Shown here: piece after piece, positions 15,646 through 23,465 of the stretch
Layout of the letters: each line of letters opens with the position of its first letter
Position numbering within the stretch: position 1 is the stretch's first letter
Source: Holophagales bacterium UBA5704
GTDB lineage: Bacteria > Acidobacteriota > Thermoanaerobaculia > Multivoradales > UBA5704
NCBI GenBank assembly: GCA_002420005.1
Contig: DIHE01000119.1
Span: 6,830 to 30,294, forward strand
Reading direction: 5' to 3'
Length of the DNA: 23,465 bases
Made by a program: the position numbers and the translations under genes
The notes under the pieces: model-generated
Told to the model about the DNA's origin: nothing
Databases searched by the model: none
The model's input: only the letters and a program-made list of their open reading frames with translations

Positions 15646-16272
15646 CTAGCCGATCGCCCCGACGGCGAGGAACGCGCGCACCGAGTACGCCGCTCCGGCG
15701 AGGCCGAGGAGCACCATGGCACCGAAGAACGTCCAGCGGATGCGGTCGATCTGCAGGATCAGGCTGATCGCACCGGCCACCAGGCAAAGCTGGAGGAAGA
15801 AGGTGGCGACGTCGAAGAGATCGCCGACGTCGTTCAGCACCGACGCCTTGGCTTCCCACTCCTTGGCGCCGGTGACCTTCCCCATCTCGCCGCCCACGTC
15901 CTGCACCCAGTTCTCCTGGCCGACAGTGGCGGAGCCGAGGAGGATCTCCTTCTTCTCCTTGCCGTAACGGCTCGCGTCCGTGTCGAGCGTCCCGATCATC
16001 GTCTGGATGGCGGGGAGCTGCTCGGGGCGGATGGCTCCGGCCTCGACCAGGGTCTTCAGGGTGTCGCGCTGCCCTTCGACGAGGGTCTCCTTGATCCCTT
16101 TCGACTGGTACCAGAGATAGGCGCCGTTCTTCTCGTTGTGGGCGATCAGCTCGTCGTCGCCGTACTTGCCTGCCGCGAGGTCGGTGACGGCCAGGACCGC
16201 GGCGAACACCGCGAGCACCAGGCCGCACCAGATCTCGAAACGCTTCTCTTTCTCCTCCGCCGCGTCGGACAT
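15646..16272 (-). CDS. DUF4337-type membrane protein, 208 aa
   Basis: One N-terminal transmembrane helix (about 13-33, IWCGLVLAVFAAVLAVTDLA) is followed by a soluble middle part rich in charged residues with the motif NGAYLWYQSKGIKETL. Two C-terminal helices follow (FFLQLCLVAGAISLILQI and WTFFGAMVLLGLAGAAYSV). This layout and the WYQ-K-x-IKE motif match the uncharacterised DUF4337 family. The ATG at 16272 has AAGGAGG at 16277-16283, within the 17-nt leader shared with the GNAT gene. Function is unknown. It lies 47 bp after the helicase gene and probably has its own promoter. Confidence 0.8.
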   Translation of the reverse strand: MSDAAEEKEKRFEIWCGLVLAVFAAVLAVTDLAAGKYGDDELIAHNEKNGAYLWYQSKGIKETLVEGQRDTLKTLVEAGAIRPEQLPAIQTMIGTLDTDASRYGKEKKEILLGSATVGQENWVQDVGGEMGKVTGAKEWEAKASVLNDVGDLFDVATFFLQLCLVAGAISLILQIDRIRWTFFGAMVLLGLAGAAYSVRAFLAVGAIG

Positions 16273-16276
16273 GCCG

Positions 16277-16293
16277 CCTCCTTGGGACAAGGT
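16277..16293 (-). repeat. 17-nt shared leader element, copy at DUF4337-type gene
   Basis: Read on the minus strand, ACCTTGTCCCAAGGAGG ends 4 nt before the ATG. The same 17 nt occurs before the GNAT gene at 21356-21372. It includes the Shine-Dalgarno AAGGAGG and a CCTTG-TCC-CAAGG hairpin that would hide part of it. Confidence 0.8.
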
Positions 16294-16302
16294 TTGCGGC
16301 GG

Positions 16303-16308
16303 ATTCTA
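16303..16308 (-). promoter_or_regulatory. -10-like box of DUF4337-type gene
   Basis: TAGAAT on the minus strand matches 5 of 6 positions of the -10 consensus. It sits in the 47-bp gap after the helicase gene, with a predicted start near 16296 and a leader of about 24 nt that begins just upstream of the 17-nt element. No recognisable -35 is seen. Confidence 0.35.
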
Positions 16309-16319
16309 GCGCAGACCGC

Positions 16320-17960
<1,641 letters not shown>

Positions 17961-18142
17961 CGCATCTCTCTCTCTTCGTTCGAAACGCCACACCCCGCGC
18001 GAAGGGGGCTGGCGCCTCTCTCGAGGTCTCCGGCAAGTTTCGATTGAACAGGACAACTGCGGCGAGGCCGCCGCGGAGCTCCAGGAGGAGCCACCGATCC
18101 GATCCCGCCGCCGGAGGCGGGACGGCGTAGACTCGCACACCC

Positions 18143-18166
18143 GGGCCGGCCGGTGCAAGCCGGCCC
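18143..18166 (-). terminator. Hairpin after the DedA gene
   Basis: GGGCCGGC (18143-18150) and GCCGGCCC (18159-18166) form a perfect 8-bp stem with an 8-nt loop, 26 nt past the DedA stop and about 180 nt before the helicase start. No T-tract follows on either strand. It probably separates DedA and helicase transcription. Confidence 0.4.
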
Positions 18167-18192
18167 ACTTTGGCAACGAACCCGGCGAGGGG

Positions 18193-18873
18193 CTATTCCG
18201 CGTCGAGCGCCTTCGCCACCGGCCGCTCGGCCAGCCGCTTGCGCACCGTCCGGGCCTTCCAGATCTCCCAGACCGCGGGGAGGATCGACAGGAAGATGAT
18301 CGCCAGGACCACCAGCGAGAAGTTGTCCCTGACCAGCGGCAGATTGCCGAACCAGTAGCCCGCCACGGTGCAGACGACCACCCAGACCACTCCGCCGATG
18401 ACATTGTAACTCATGAACTTGCGGTAGCTCATCGAGCCCATGCCGGCGACGAACGGGGCGAGGGTGCGCACGATGGGGACGAAGCGCGCCAGGACGATCG
18501 TCTTGCCGCCGTACTTCTCGAAAAACTCATGCGTGGTCGCCAGGTGCTCCGGCTTGATCAGGCGGAACCCCAGGATCTTCATCCCCACCAGCCGGGTGCC
18601 CAGGTAGTGGCCGACCCAGTAGTTCACCGTATCGCCGAGAATGGCCGCGGCGACCAGGGAGACGATGAGGATCGGCAGGGACAGCGAGCCGAGGTGGGCG
18701 AAGGCGCCTGCGGCGAACAGCAGCGAGTCGCCGGGCAGGAACGGCGTGACCACCAGGCCCGTCTCGCAGAAGACGATCACCGACAGGAGGAGGTAGGTCC
18801 ACGCCCCGTAGGTCTCGAGGACCACCTTGAGATACTTGTCCAGATGGAGAAAAATGTCGATCAGATGGCCCAT
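18193..18873 (-). CDS. DedA family membrane protein, 226 aa
   Basis: DedA/VTT-fold proteins act in membrane homeostasis, including lipid-carrier and phospholipid translocation. Family motifs: FCETGLVVTPFLPGDSLLF at about 35-53, the GDTVNYWVGHYLG segment, and FEKYGGKTIVLARFVPIVRT followed by PFVAGMGSMSY, with the conserved Glu, Asp and Arg residues present. Several hydrophobic and re-entrant segments are visible, and the C-terminus is basic (RTVRKRLAERPVAKALDAE). The ATG at 18873 has GAGGAG at 18878-18883. It is divergent from the SLC13-type permease gene, 91 bp away. Confidence 0.92.
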   Translation of the reverse strand: MGHLIDIFLHLDKYLKVVLETYGAWTYLLLSVIVFCETGLVVTPFLPGDSLLFAAGAFAHLGSLSLPILIVSLVAAAILGDTVNYWVGHYLGTRLVGMKILGFRLIKPEHLATTHEFFEKYGGKTIVLARFVPIVRTLAPFVAGMGSMSYRKFMSYNVIGGVVWVVVCTVAGYWFGNLPLVRDNFSLVVLAIIFLSILPAVWEIWKARTVRKRLAERPVAKALDAE

Positions 18874-18964
18874 GTGCTCCTCGCTCCAACCGGCTGCCGC
18901 CGGGAGGCGGAAAGCCTAAGGGTTCACTGGAGGAATGTCCAGCGCGACCGGCGGTAGACTTGCC

Positions 18965-20734
18965 ATGACCCTTACGATTCTTCTGGTTCTCGTCCTTCTC
19001 GCGGCGGTCGTCCTCGTGTTCTCCTTCGAGTGGCTGCCGGTCGACGTCACCACCCTCCTCCTGCTGATCGCCCTGGTGGTCACCGGGCTCCTCTCGGTCG
19101 AGGAGGCCTTCATCGGGTTCTCGAACGACATCATCCTCATCCTCGCCTCCATCTTCGTCCTCTCCGGGGCGTTGATGAAGGGAGGCGTCCTGGACTACCT
19201 GGGGGAGACCATCCACCGCATCGCCGGGGGGAGCCAATCCAAGGTGCTCCTCTGTGTGATGGGAGTGACCTCGTTCATCTCCTCCTTCATGAACAACACG
19301 ACGACGACGGCGGTGCTGGCGCCGGCCGTGCTCGGCCTCTGCAAACGGAGCCGGATCGCGCCGAGCAAGGTGCTGATCCCCCTCGCCTTCGCGTCCATGC
19401 TGGGCGGGACCTGCACGCTCATCGGCACCTCGACGAACGTGGCGGCCAGCGCCTACGTCAAGGCGCACGGGCTCGCACCGTTCACGATGTTCGAATTCCT
19501 CCCGGCCGGCCTCGCCATCTGCGCCGTCGGCATCCTCTACATGGTGCTGGTGGGGCACCGCTTCCTGCCCGAACGTACCGAGGCCTCGGAGCCGGAGTAC
19601 TCGCTGCGCGAGTACCTCTCGGAGGTGGTGGTGACCGCCGGCTCCCCGCTCGCCGGGCAGGCGATCCGCGACACCCAGCTCGCCCGGATGGGGCTCCAGG
19701 TGCGCGCCATCCAGCGCGGCGACCGGCGGCTCTATCCCGATCCCTACGTGCAGCTCCAGGAAGGCGACCTGCTGATCGTCCAGGCGAGCCGCGAAGGGCT
19801 CCTCCAGGTCAAGGAGACCGCGGGGATCGACATCCGCTCCGACCTGAAGCTCACCGGCGCACAGGACCTGGCCAGCGAGTCCGTCGGCATCGCCGAGGCT
19901 CTCCTCATGCCACAGTCGGGCCTGATCGGGCGGACGCTGCGCGAGCTCGACTTCCGCCGCCGCTTCGGTCTCGCCGTGCTCGCCATCTACCGCAAGGGGC
20001 ATGCCCTGGCGGCGCGCATCGGCGAGCTGCCCTTGCGTCTCGGCGACGTCCTGCTCCTGCAAGGCAAACCGGAGCGCTTCCGCGCCCTGGCGGACAACGC
20101 GGACCTCTGGATACTCCAGGAGACCGAGCACCGGCCGTCGCAGCGCCGCAAAGGGCTCTGGGTGGTCGGCATCTTCCTGCTCGCGGTGATCGCCTCGTCG
20201 CTCTCCTGGGTGCCGCTGCCCATCGCCTTCCTGGGGGCCGCCCTGGCGGTGATCGGGACGCGGCTGATGACGATGGAGGAGGCCTACAACCTGATCGACT
20301 GGCGCCTGCTCATCCTGATCGCGGGGATGACCGCCTTCGGCAAGGCGATGCAGAAGACCGGCACCGCCGACTACCTGGCCTCGCTCATCGTCCACTGGAC
20401 CGAGCCCCTGGGGGTCACCTTCGTCCTGATCGCCTTCGTCGTGCTGACCATCCTGCTGACCCAGCCGATGTCCAACGCCGCCGCGGCCCTGGTCGTCCTC
20501 CCCGTGGCCCTCACCACGGCGCAGCAGATGGGCTTGAACCCGCGCACCTTCGCCATCCTCATCACCCTCTCCGCCTCGCTGTCCTTCATCACCCCCTTCG
20601 AGCCGTCCTGCCTGATCGTCTACGGCCCCGGCAAGTACCGCTTCCGCGACTTCCTGGTGAGCGGCCTGCCGCTGACGGCGCTGGTGGTGGTGCTGCTGGT
20701 GGTGCTGGTGCCGATGATCTGGCCGCTGCGGTAG
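18965..20734 (+). CDS. SLC13-type anion permease with two RCK_C (TrkA_C) domains, 589 aa
   Basis: Two membrane halves flank a cytoplasmic insert. The N-half has the paired signatures SFMNNTTTTAVLAPAV (about 107-122) and GTCTLIGTSTN (about 148-158) of the divalent-anion/Na+ symporter superfamily. The C-half has TQPMSNAAAALVVLPVAL (about 499-516). Residues about 220-280 and 309-370 are two RCK_C domains (LQEGDLLIVQ and LRLGDVLLLQG are their ends), likely ligand-sensing. Typical substrates are sulfate, phosphate or dicarboxylates; not resolved here. ATG 18965 is preferred. ATG 18935 sits directly against GGAGGA with no spacing, and TAGACT (18955-18960) just before 18965 could be a -10 for a nearly leaderless mRNA. 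Confidence 0.9.
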   Translation: MTLTILLVLVLLAAVVLVFSFEWLPVDVTTLLLLIALVVTGLLSVEEAFIGFSNDIILILASIFVLSGALMKGGVLDYLGETIHRIAGGSQSKVLLCVMGVTSFISSFMNNTTTTAVLAPAVLGLCKRSRIAPSKVLIPLAFASMLGGTCTLIGTSTNVAASAYVKAHGLAPFTMFEFLPAGLAICAVGILYMVLVGHRFLPERTEASEPEYSLREYLSEVVVTAGSPLAGQAIRDTQLARMGLQVRAIQRGDRRLYPDPYVQLQEGDLLIVQASREGLLQVKETAGIDIRSDLKLTGAQDLASESVGIAEALLMPQSGLIGRTLRELDFRRRFGLAVLAIYRKGHALAARIGELPLRLGDVLLLQGKPERFRALADNADLWILQETEHRPSQRRKGLWVVGIFLLAVIASSLSWVPLPIAFLGAALAVIGTRLMTMEEAYNLIDWRLLILIAGMTAFGKAMQKTGTADYLASLIVHWTEPLGVTFVLIAFVVLTILLTQPMSNAAAALVVLPVALTTAQQMGLNPRTFAILITLSASLSFITPFEPSCLIVYGPGKYRFRDFLVSGLPLTALVVVLLVVLVPMIWPLR

Positions 20735-20818
20735 CGTGCATTCAAAGGCTTGCGGCGAGGAGCGCCTCGGAGCGGCCTACGGGCGGCGGGAGGGACGTCG
20801 AGGGTTGAGACCCGGGGC

Positions 20819-21349
20819 TCACCGGCAGCTCTGGGGCCGGTCGATCCCGAAGATGAAAAGGTCCACGCCGGTCTCGGCTGTGCGGCCTTCCTGCCGCATG
20901 CCGAGGCGCCCGGCGAGGCGCTGCGAGGCGTGGTTGTCGGGCAGGATCAAGCTGATCACGTGCCCGCGCTGCAGAGCCTCGAACCCATGGGCCAGGGCGG
21001 TCCGGGCTCCTTCCGTCGCGAAGCCGCGTCCCCAATACCGTGGATGGAGCGCCCAGCACAGCTCGAAACCGGGCCAGCCCGGTGGCTCACTGAAGCCGAT
21101 CCACCCCAGAAACGCGGCGGTCGCCTTCTCCTCGACCGCCCACACCCCGAAGCCCGCGAGCCACCATTCCCCGTAGGTGCAGGCGAAATGCCGCGAGGCC
21201 CCGAGCGGGCTGCCGGGCCCCGACCAGGCGAGCCCCCGCCGGACCTCGGGGTCCAGGCAGAGCTCCGTGTAGGCCTCCAGGTCGCCGCGGCGGAACCGCC
21301 GCAGCCACAACCGATCCGTTTCGAGCGTCGGAATGTCGAAATCGTCCAT
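20819..21349 (-). CDS. GNAT family N-acetyltransferase (RimJ/RimL-like), 176 aa
   Basis: The start MDDFDIPTLETDRLWLRRFR is the classic opening of the RimJ/RimL branch. FLGWIGFSEPPGWP forms the central strands, and the acetyl-CoA motif A is HPRYWGRGFATEGARTAL with the G-R-G-F-A loop. NHASQRLAGRLGMRQEG is the expected Asn-x-x-S motif and final helix. The ATG at 21349 has AAGGAGGG 7 nt upstream inside the 17-nt leader shared with the DUF4337-type gene. The substrate (protein N-terminus, antibiotic or small amine) is unknown. It converges with the permease gene, leaving 84 bp; only a 5-bp hairpin (20756-20769) is visible there. Confidence 0.88.
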   Translation of the reverse strand: MDDFDIPTLETDRLWLRRFRRGDLEAYTELCLDPEVRRGLAWSGPGSPLGASRHFACTYGEWWLAGFGVWAVEEKATAAFLGWIGFSEPPGWPGFELCWALHPRYWGRGFATEGARTALAHGFEALQRGHVISLILPDNHASQRLAGRLGMRQEGRTAETGVDLFIFGIDRPQSCR

Positions 21350-21355
21350 GGATTC

Positions 21356-21372
21356 CCTCCTTGGGACAAGGT
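21356..21372 (-). repeat. 17-nt shared leader element, copy at GNAT gene
   Basis: Identical to 16277-16293. It contains the Shine-Dalgarno of the GNAT gene (spacing about 6-7 nt) and the CCTTG-TCC-CAAGG stem. Sequence similarity stops on both sides of the 17 nt. Confidence 0.8.
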
Positions 21373-21390
21373 CAGTGCTGCGCTTTGTCC

Positions 21391-21442
21391 GGAGTCTGAA
21401 GACGGGCGAGACTCCACCGGGGGTGCTACTGCTCTTGCCGGT
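21391..21442. other. Paired inverted repeats upstream of the secreted protein gene
   Basis: GGAGTCT (21391-21397) and AGACTCC (21409-21415) form a perfect 7-bp stem with an 11-nt loop. Directly after it, ACCGG (21416-21420) pairs with CCGGT (21438-21442). Two stems side by side in the 122-bp gap between divergent genes could be a structured 5' leader or an operator. No known riboswitch was recognised. Confidence 0.35.
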
Positions 21443-21494
21443 CCACCAACCTTCTGGAGGACCGAGACACCCACTCCCGGAAAGAGAGTTACCA

Positions 21495-21947
21495 ATGGCA
21501 CGTATCGTCTTTTTCGCTCTCGCCCTGCTCACCGCCGTCTGGGCCGCCGATCAGACCCAGGGCGGGAACATCTTCGACCCCAACGGGTTGACCGGGGCGC
21601 CGCAGACGCAGGGCGACGGCGGACCCATCCACGACCCCAACGGTCAAGACGGCGGGTTCCGCGCCGCGCGGAGCGGCTACACGCCAGGAGTGTCCGGAGT
21701 TTGCGTGCGAGGTGGTGCGATCCAGCTCCGGCCTTGCCCGCCGGGGAGGCATCGTTTAATCTCTTCCCAAGGGAAACACCCGGAAGGAGAAGCGCATGCG
21801 CCAGAAGCTCAAGACGATGGGGCTGTTGTGGGTCGCCCTGGGGCTCGCCGTGGCCGGCCCGCTGGCGGCGGAGGAAGCCGAGCCGCCCTCGCCGCAGTCG
21901 TTCCTGCTGCGGCACTACTACCGGTTCGATCATGCGCACGGTTTTGA
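21495..21947 (+). CDS. Small secreted protein with DPNG motifs; 3' end uncertain
   Basis: ATG 21495 opens MARIVFFALALLTAVWAADQ, a clear signal peptide cut near AWA-like VWA. The mature part has two DPNG motifs (IFDPNG, IHDPNG) separated by a Gln/Gly-rich spacer, similar in style to small exported proteins of no known function. After about residue 52 (GGF) the composition changes to Arg/Gly-rich, and the frame runs 152 nt into the next gene in a different frame. This suggests that the native product is shorter and that a frameshift removed its stop; a +1 shift would end at TAA 21756-21758, before the next gene's Shine-Dalgarno. The purine run AAAGAGAG (21481-21488) is a weak ribosome site. Confidence 0.5.
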   Translation: MARIVFFALALLTAVWAADQTQGGNIFDPNGLTGAPQTQGDGGPIHDPNGQDGGFRAARSGYTPGVSGVCVRGGAIQLRPCPPGRHRLISSQGKHPEGEAHAPEAQDDGAVVGRPGARRGRPAGGGGSRAALAAVVPAAALLPVRSCARF

Positions 21948-22314
21948 TGAGCAGGAGGTGTTCGTCTTCAGGGATGGATTGGCGATCGAGACGATCAGGG
22001 ACAGCCTCAATGGCGTAGGGGGTATGCTGTTTCTCCGTTCTCAGTCACTGCCCGAGAGCTTTGACCGGTTGACGGAGGCTCTTGCAGAGCACAAGGTCGG
22101 GCAGCAGGTCGGGAACTGCAGAAGCAACTGGATTCCCAGACCCGAAGAGTCGTTTACGTGGTTTGGTCGAGGAAAACGGCAAAACACGATCGTGGCGGGC
22201 ACGCGGTTCGCCGTACCTTGCTCCCGTGAAGTGGACGACCTGATCTACGAGATGGCCATTTTCATCTTCAATGTGGACATCGGCGATAGCCAGGTCGTCG
22301 TGTTGAGGCCCTGA
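21796..22314 (+). CDS. Hypothetical exported protein, 172 aa
   Basis: GGAAGGAGA precedes ATG 21796. Residues 1-25 form a signal peptide (MRQKLKTMGLLWVALGLAVA, then GPLAAEEA with an Ala-x-Ala cut). The mature protein (about 147 aa) has two cysteines (in VGNCRSNW and AVPCSREV) that could form one disulfide, and beta-prone stretches at the end (MAIFIFNVDIGDSQVVVLRP). No family recognised. From about 21945 the DNA is clearly less GC-rich than the surroundings and the third-position bias is weaker, so the mature part may be recently acquired or under little codon selection. Confidence 0.75.
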   Translation: MRQKLKTMGLLWVALGLAVAGPLAAEEAEPPSPQSFLLRHYYRFDHAHGFDEQEVFVFRDGLAIETIRDSLNGVGGMLFLRSQSLPESFDRLTEALAEHKVGQQVGNCRSNWIPRPEESFTWFGRGKRQNTIVAGTRFAVPCSREVDDLIYEMAIFIFNVDIGDSQVVVLRP

Positions 22315-22329
22315 ATCGGCCGCGACCCA

Positions 22330-22373
22330 TGGAGCAGGCCTGCCTGGTCATTGTCTGCTCCCGGCAGGCTCCA
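22330..22373. terminator. Interleaved inverted repeats between convergent genes
   Basis: Two inverted repeats are interleaved: GGAGCA (22331-22336) with TGCTCC (22356-22361), and GCCTGCC (22338-22344) with GGCAGGC (22363-22369). The order A-B-A'-B' allows either of two competing hairpins or a pseudoknot. Location 16 nt after one stop and 12 nt before the other fits a two-way terminator; no strong T-run follows. Confidence 0.45.
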
Positions 22374-22385
22374 TGTTAGCGAGGT

Positions 22386-23465
22386 TCAATTGACGTGTGC
22401 GACCGTCGTTGCCCAGACGCAGCGCTGTTGGGAACCAGGTGGCCAGTAGACCGGGTGCTCACCGGTGATCCAGAAGGTTGTGCCATTCGTTGGATCGACC
22501 TGGGCGCCGAGGAAGTCTCCCACGCGCGCCGGGGGGTAACCGAGGGTGCAGCTGCCGGCGGTCAAGGGAATGGCAGTAGGATAAGACGAGGAAGTTGCGG
22601 CCTTGGCCGTCCAGACAGATGAGACGAAGGTGCTGTCATTACTGCGGAGAAAGACGACCACTGTGCGCTGCGCGTCGTTCGCGGCGACGGCCGGCATGAA
22701 GAAGTACCTGTCCTGGCCGCCCCCGAAGGTGATCTGCTGGGCCAGCGTCGCTGTCATGGTGCCGCTGCTGTTCTGGCCGAGGTTGATGCGAAACACCCGC
22801 ACGCACGCTTCGTTGGGGCTCGGGCCGACGGTGCACTCGGTCGACTGGCCGGCCCAGAGGGAGTCACCCACGGCGGAGACGTTGAGGATGCGCGTCTCCC
22901 CGGTTTCGATCAGGCCGGCACCGGTACCACGTTGCGGGGCATCCGGCGGATAGGCATAGAAGGACGCGGCATTGATGGTGAGCGAGGTGAGGGTGGGGTT
23001 GGCGGTGGTCATGTTGCGGACGCGGAAGATGGTGTAGGTGGTGCCGACGGGGCTGCCCTTCGCGCTGATGGCATAGGCCGGATTGGCCGTGCCGGGGAAG
23101 GACGAGGGAGCCGTCGAATGGACCGCCGGCTGGATGGTGAAGATGTTCAGGTTGTCGATGGTGGTGGAGGGCTGGTACACCCGGGAGGTAAGCGTAGGGC
23201 AAGCCGTCGCGTTGTTGGACAGCGTGGCCTTGTTGATCGCCCGCAGGATGGCGTAGGTGAAGATCCGGTTAGAGAACCGGTGTTGGTTGGTGGTGAGGAA
23301 GAGGGTGTCGGCGCCGACGCCCAGGCCGGGGAAATCCGACCAGCTCACATTGGCGGTGCCGGCATTGCGCAGGGAGTTGATCCTGTAGATGCACCAGCTC
23401 GCCGGGTCCAGGTTCGCCGGATTGGCGCTGCGCGAGACGGCGAGCCAGATGGAGGCGGAGACCGG
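22386..23465 (-). CDS. Secreted beta-rich protein, C-terminal part (5' end beyond window)
   Basis: The frame is open from the right edge to TGA 22386-22388, giving 359 residues of a longer protein; the GTG at 23348 is internal, since 39 upstream codons continue in style (SWCIYRINSLRNAGTANVSW). The sequence is Thr/Ser/Asn/Ala-rich with regular short strands: FPGLGVGADTLFLTTNQ, then AVGDSLWAG, YFFMPAVAANDAQRTVVVFL and RVGDFLGAQVDPTNGTTFWI. These resemble blades of secreted beta-propeller-like proteins, where a W/VGDY-S-x-A-x-DP motif precedes a TFW strand near the C-terminus. Four cysteines in the visible part suggest disulfides, hence an exported protein. It may bind polymer or surface ligands; no catalytic motif is seen. 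Confidence 0.8.
   Translation of the reverse strand, partial: PVSASIWLAVSRSANPANLDPASWCIYRINSLRNAGTANVSWSDFPGLGVGADTLFLTTNQHRFSNRIFTYAILRAINKATLSNNATACPTLTSRVYQPSTTIDNLNIFTIQPAVHSTAPSSFPGTANPAYAISAKGSPVGTTYTIFRVRNMTTANPTLTSLTINAASFYAYPPDAPQRGTGAGLIETGETRILNVSAVGDSLWAGQSTECTVGPSPNEACVRVFRINLGQNSSGTMTATLAQQITFGGGQDRYFFMPAVAANDAQRTVVVFLRSNDSTFVSSVWTAKAATSSSYPTAIPLTAGSCTLGYPPARVGDFLGAQVDPTNGTTFWITGEHPVYWPPGSQQRCVWATTVAHVN

Noticed and set aside
18527..20395. 622-codon minus-strand open frame
   Set aside because: It is antisense to the SLC13-type permease, whose motifs are clear on the plus strand.
20756..20769. Terminator between the permease and GNAT genes
   Set aside because: The CGAGG/CCTCG stem is only 5 bp and has no T-run; too weak to list as a feature.
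21391..21442. Known riboswitch upstream of the exported protein
   Set aside because: Two stems are present, but no conserved riboswitch core was recognised, so only a structured leader is reported.
21496..21516. Sigma-54-like TGGCAC box near the DPNG-protein start
   Set aside because: It lies inside the coding start and the -12 element is not a proper match.

Overview
The window is a GC-rich bacterial chromosome segment (clearly above 60% GC, third codon positions almost all G/C) with short intergenic gaps. Several traits together suggest Acidobacteriota (a Thermoanaerobaculia-like lineage) or, less likely, Myxococcota: a membrane Ser/Thr kinase with a TPR tail, an FHA-containing enhancer-binding protein with two Fis-type helix-turn-helix (HTH) domains beside it, a DUF4337-type membrane protein, and small secreted proteins of no known family. 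This placement is inference; no rRNA or other marker gene is present.

Left part (1-1355): a minus-strand unit encodes a 35-residue microprotein and a 136-residue helical protein behind a recognisable sigma-70-like promoter. It is followed by a roughly 530-bp array of degenerate 21-bp units that keeps heptad coiled-coil coding potential on both strands.

Plus-strand block (1356-7160): an S58/DmpA-type self-processing peptidase, an ABC ATPase, a fused two-domain ABC permease and an MFS transporter. A VapBC-type toxin-antitoxin cassette lies between peptidase and ATPase, flanked by a perfect 35-bp direct repeat. That repeat carries the peptidase stop codon in one copy and the ribosome binding site of the ATPase gene in the other, so the cassette appears to have split an older operon.

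Minus-strand block (10719-7233): truC (tRNA pseudouridine synthase), an inositol-monophosphatase/HisN-like phosphatase, a class I/II aminotransferase, then a HigB-like toxin that lacks its usual N-terminus and its HTH antitoxin.

Central signalling pair (10743-15024, plus): FHA-AAA+ regulator with a GAFTGS variant loop and tandem HTH domains, then the Ser/Thr kinase with TPR tail. Its start lies only 23 bp from that of divergent truC. The kinase converges on a hypothetical gene so tightly that one CTAG supplies both stop codons.

Right part (15021-23465): minus-strand hypothetical protein, DUF4337-type membrane protein, RhlE-type DEAD-box helicase and DedA membrane protein; a divergent SLC13-type permease with two RCK_C domains; a minus-strand GNAT acetyltransferase; two plus-strand secreted proteins with overlapping frames; and, running off the right edge, a large secreted beta-rich protein on the minus strand. 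Two unrelated minus-strand genes (DUF4337 and GNAT) share an identical 17-nt leader that overlaps their Shine-Dalgarno sequences. No tRNA, rRNA, CRISPR array, transposase or origin was recognised.
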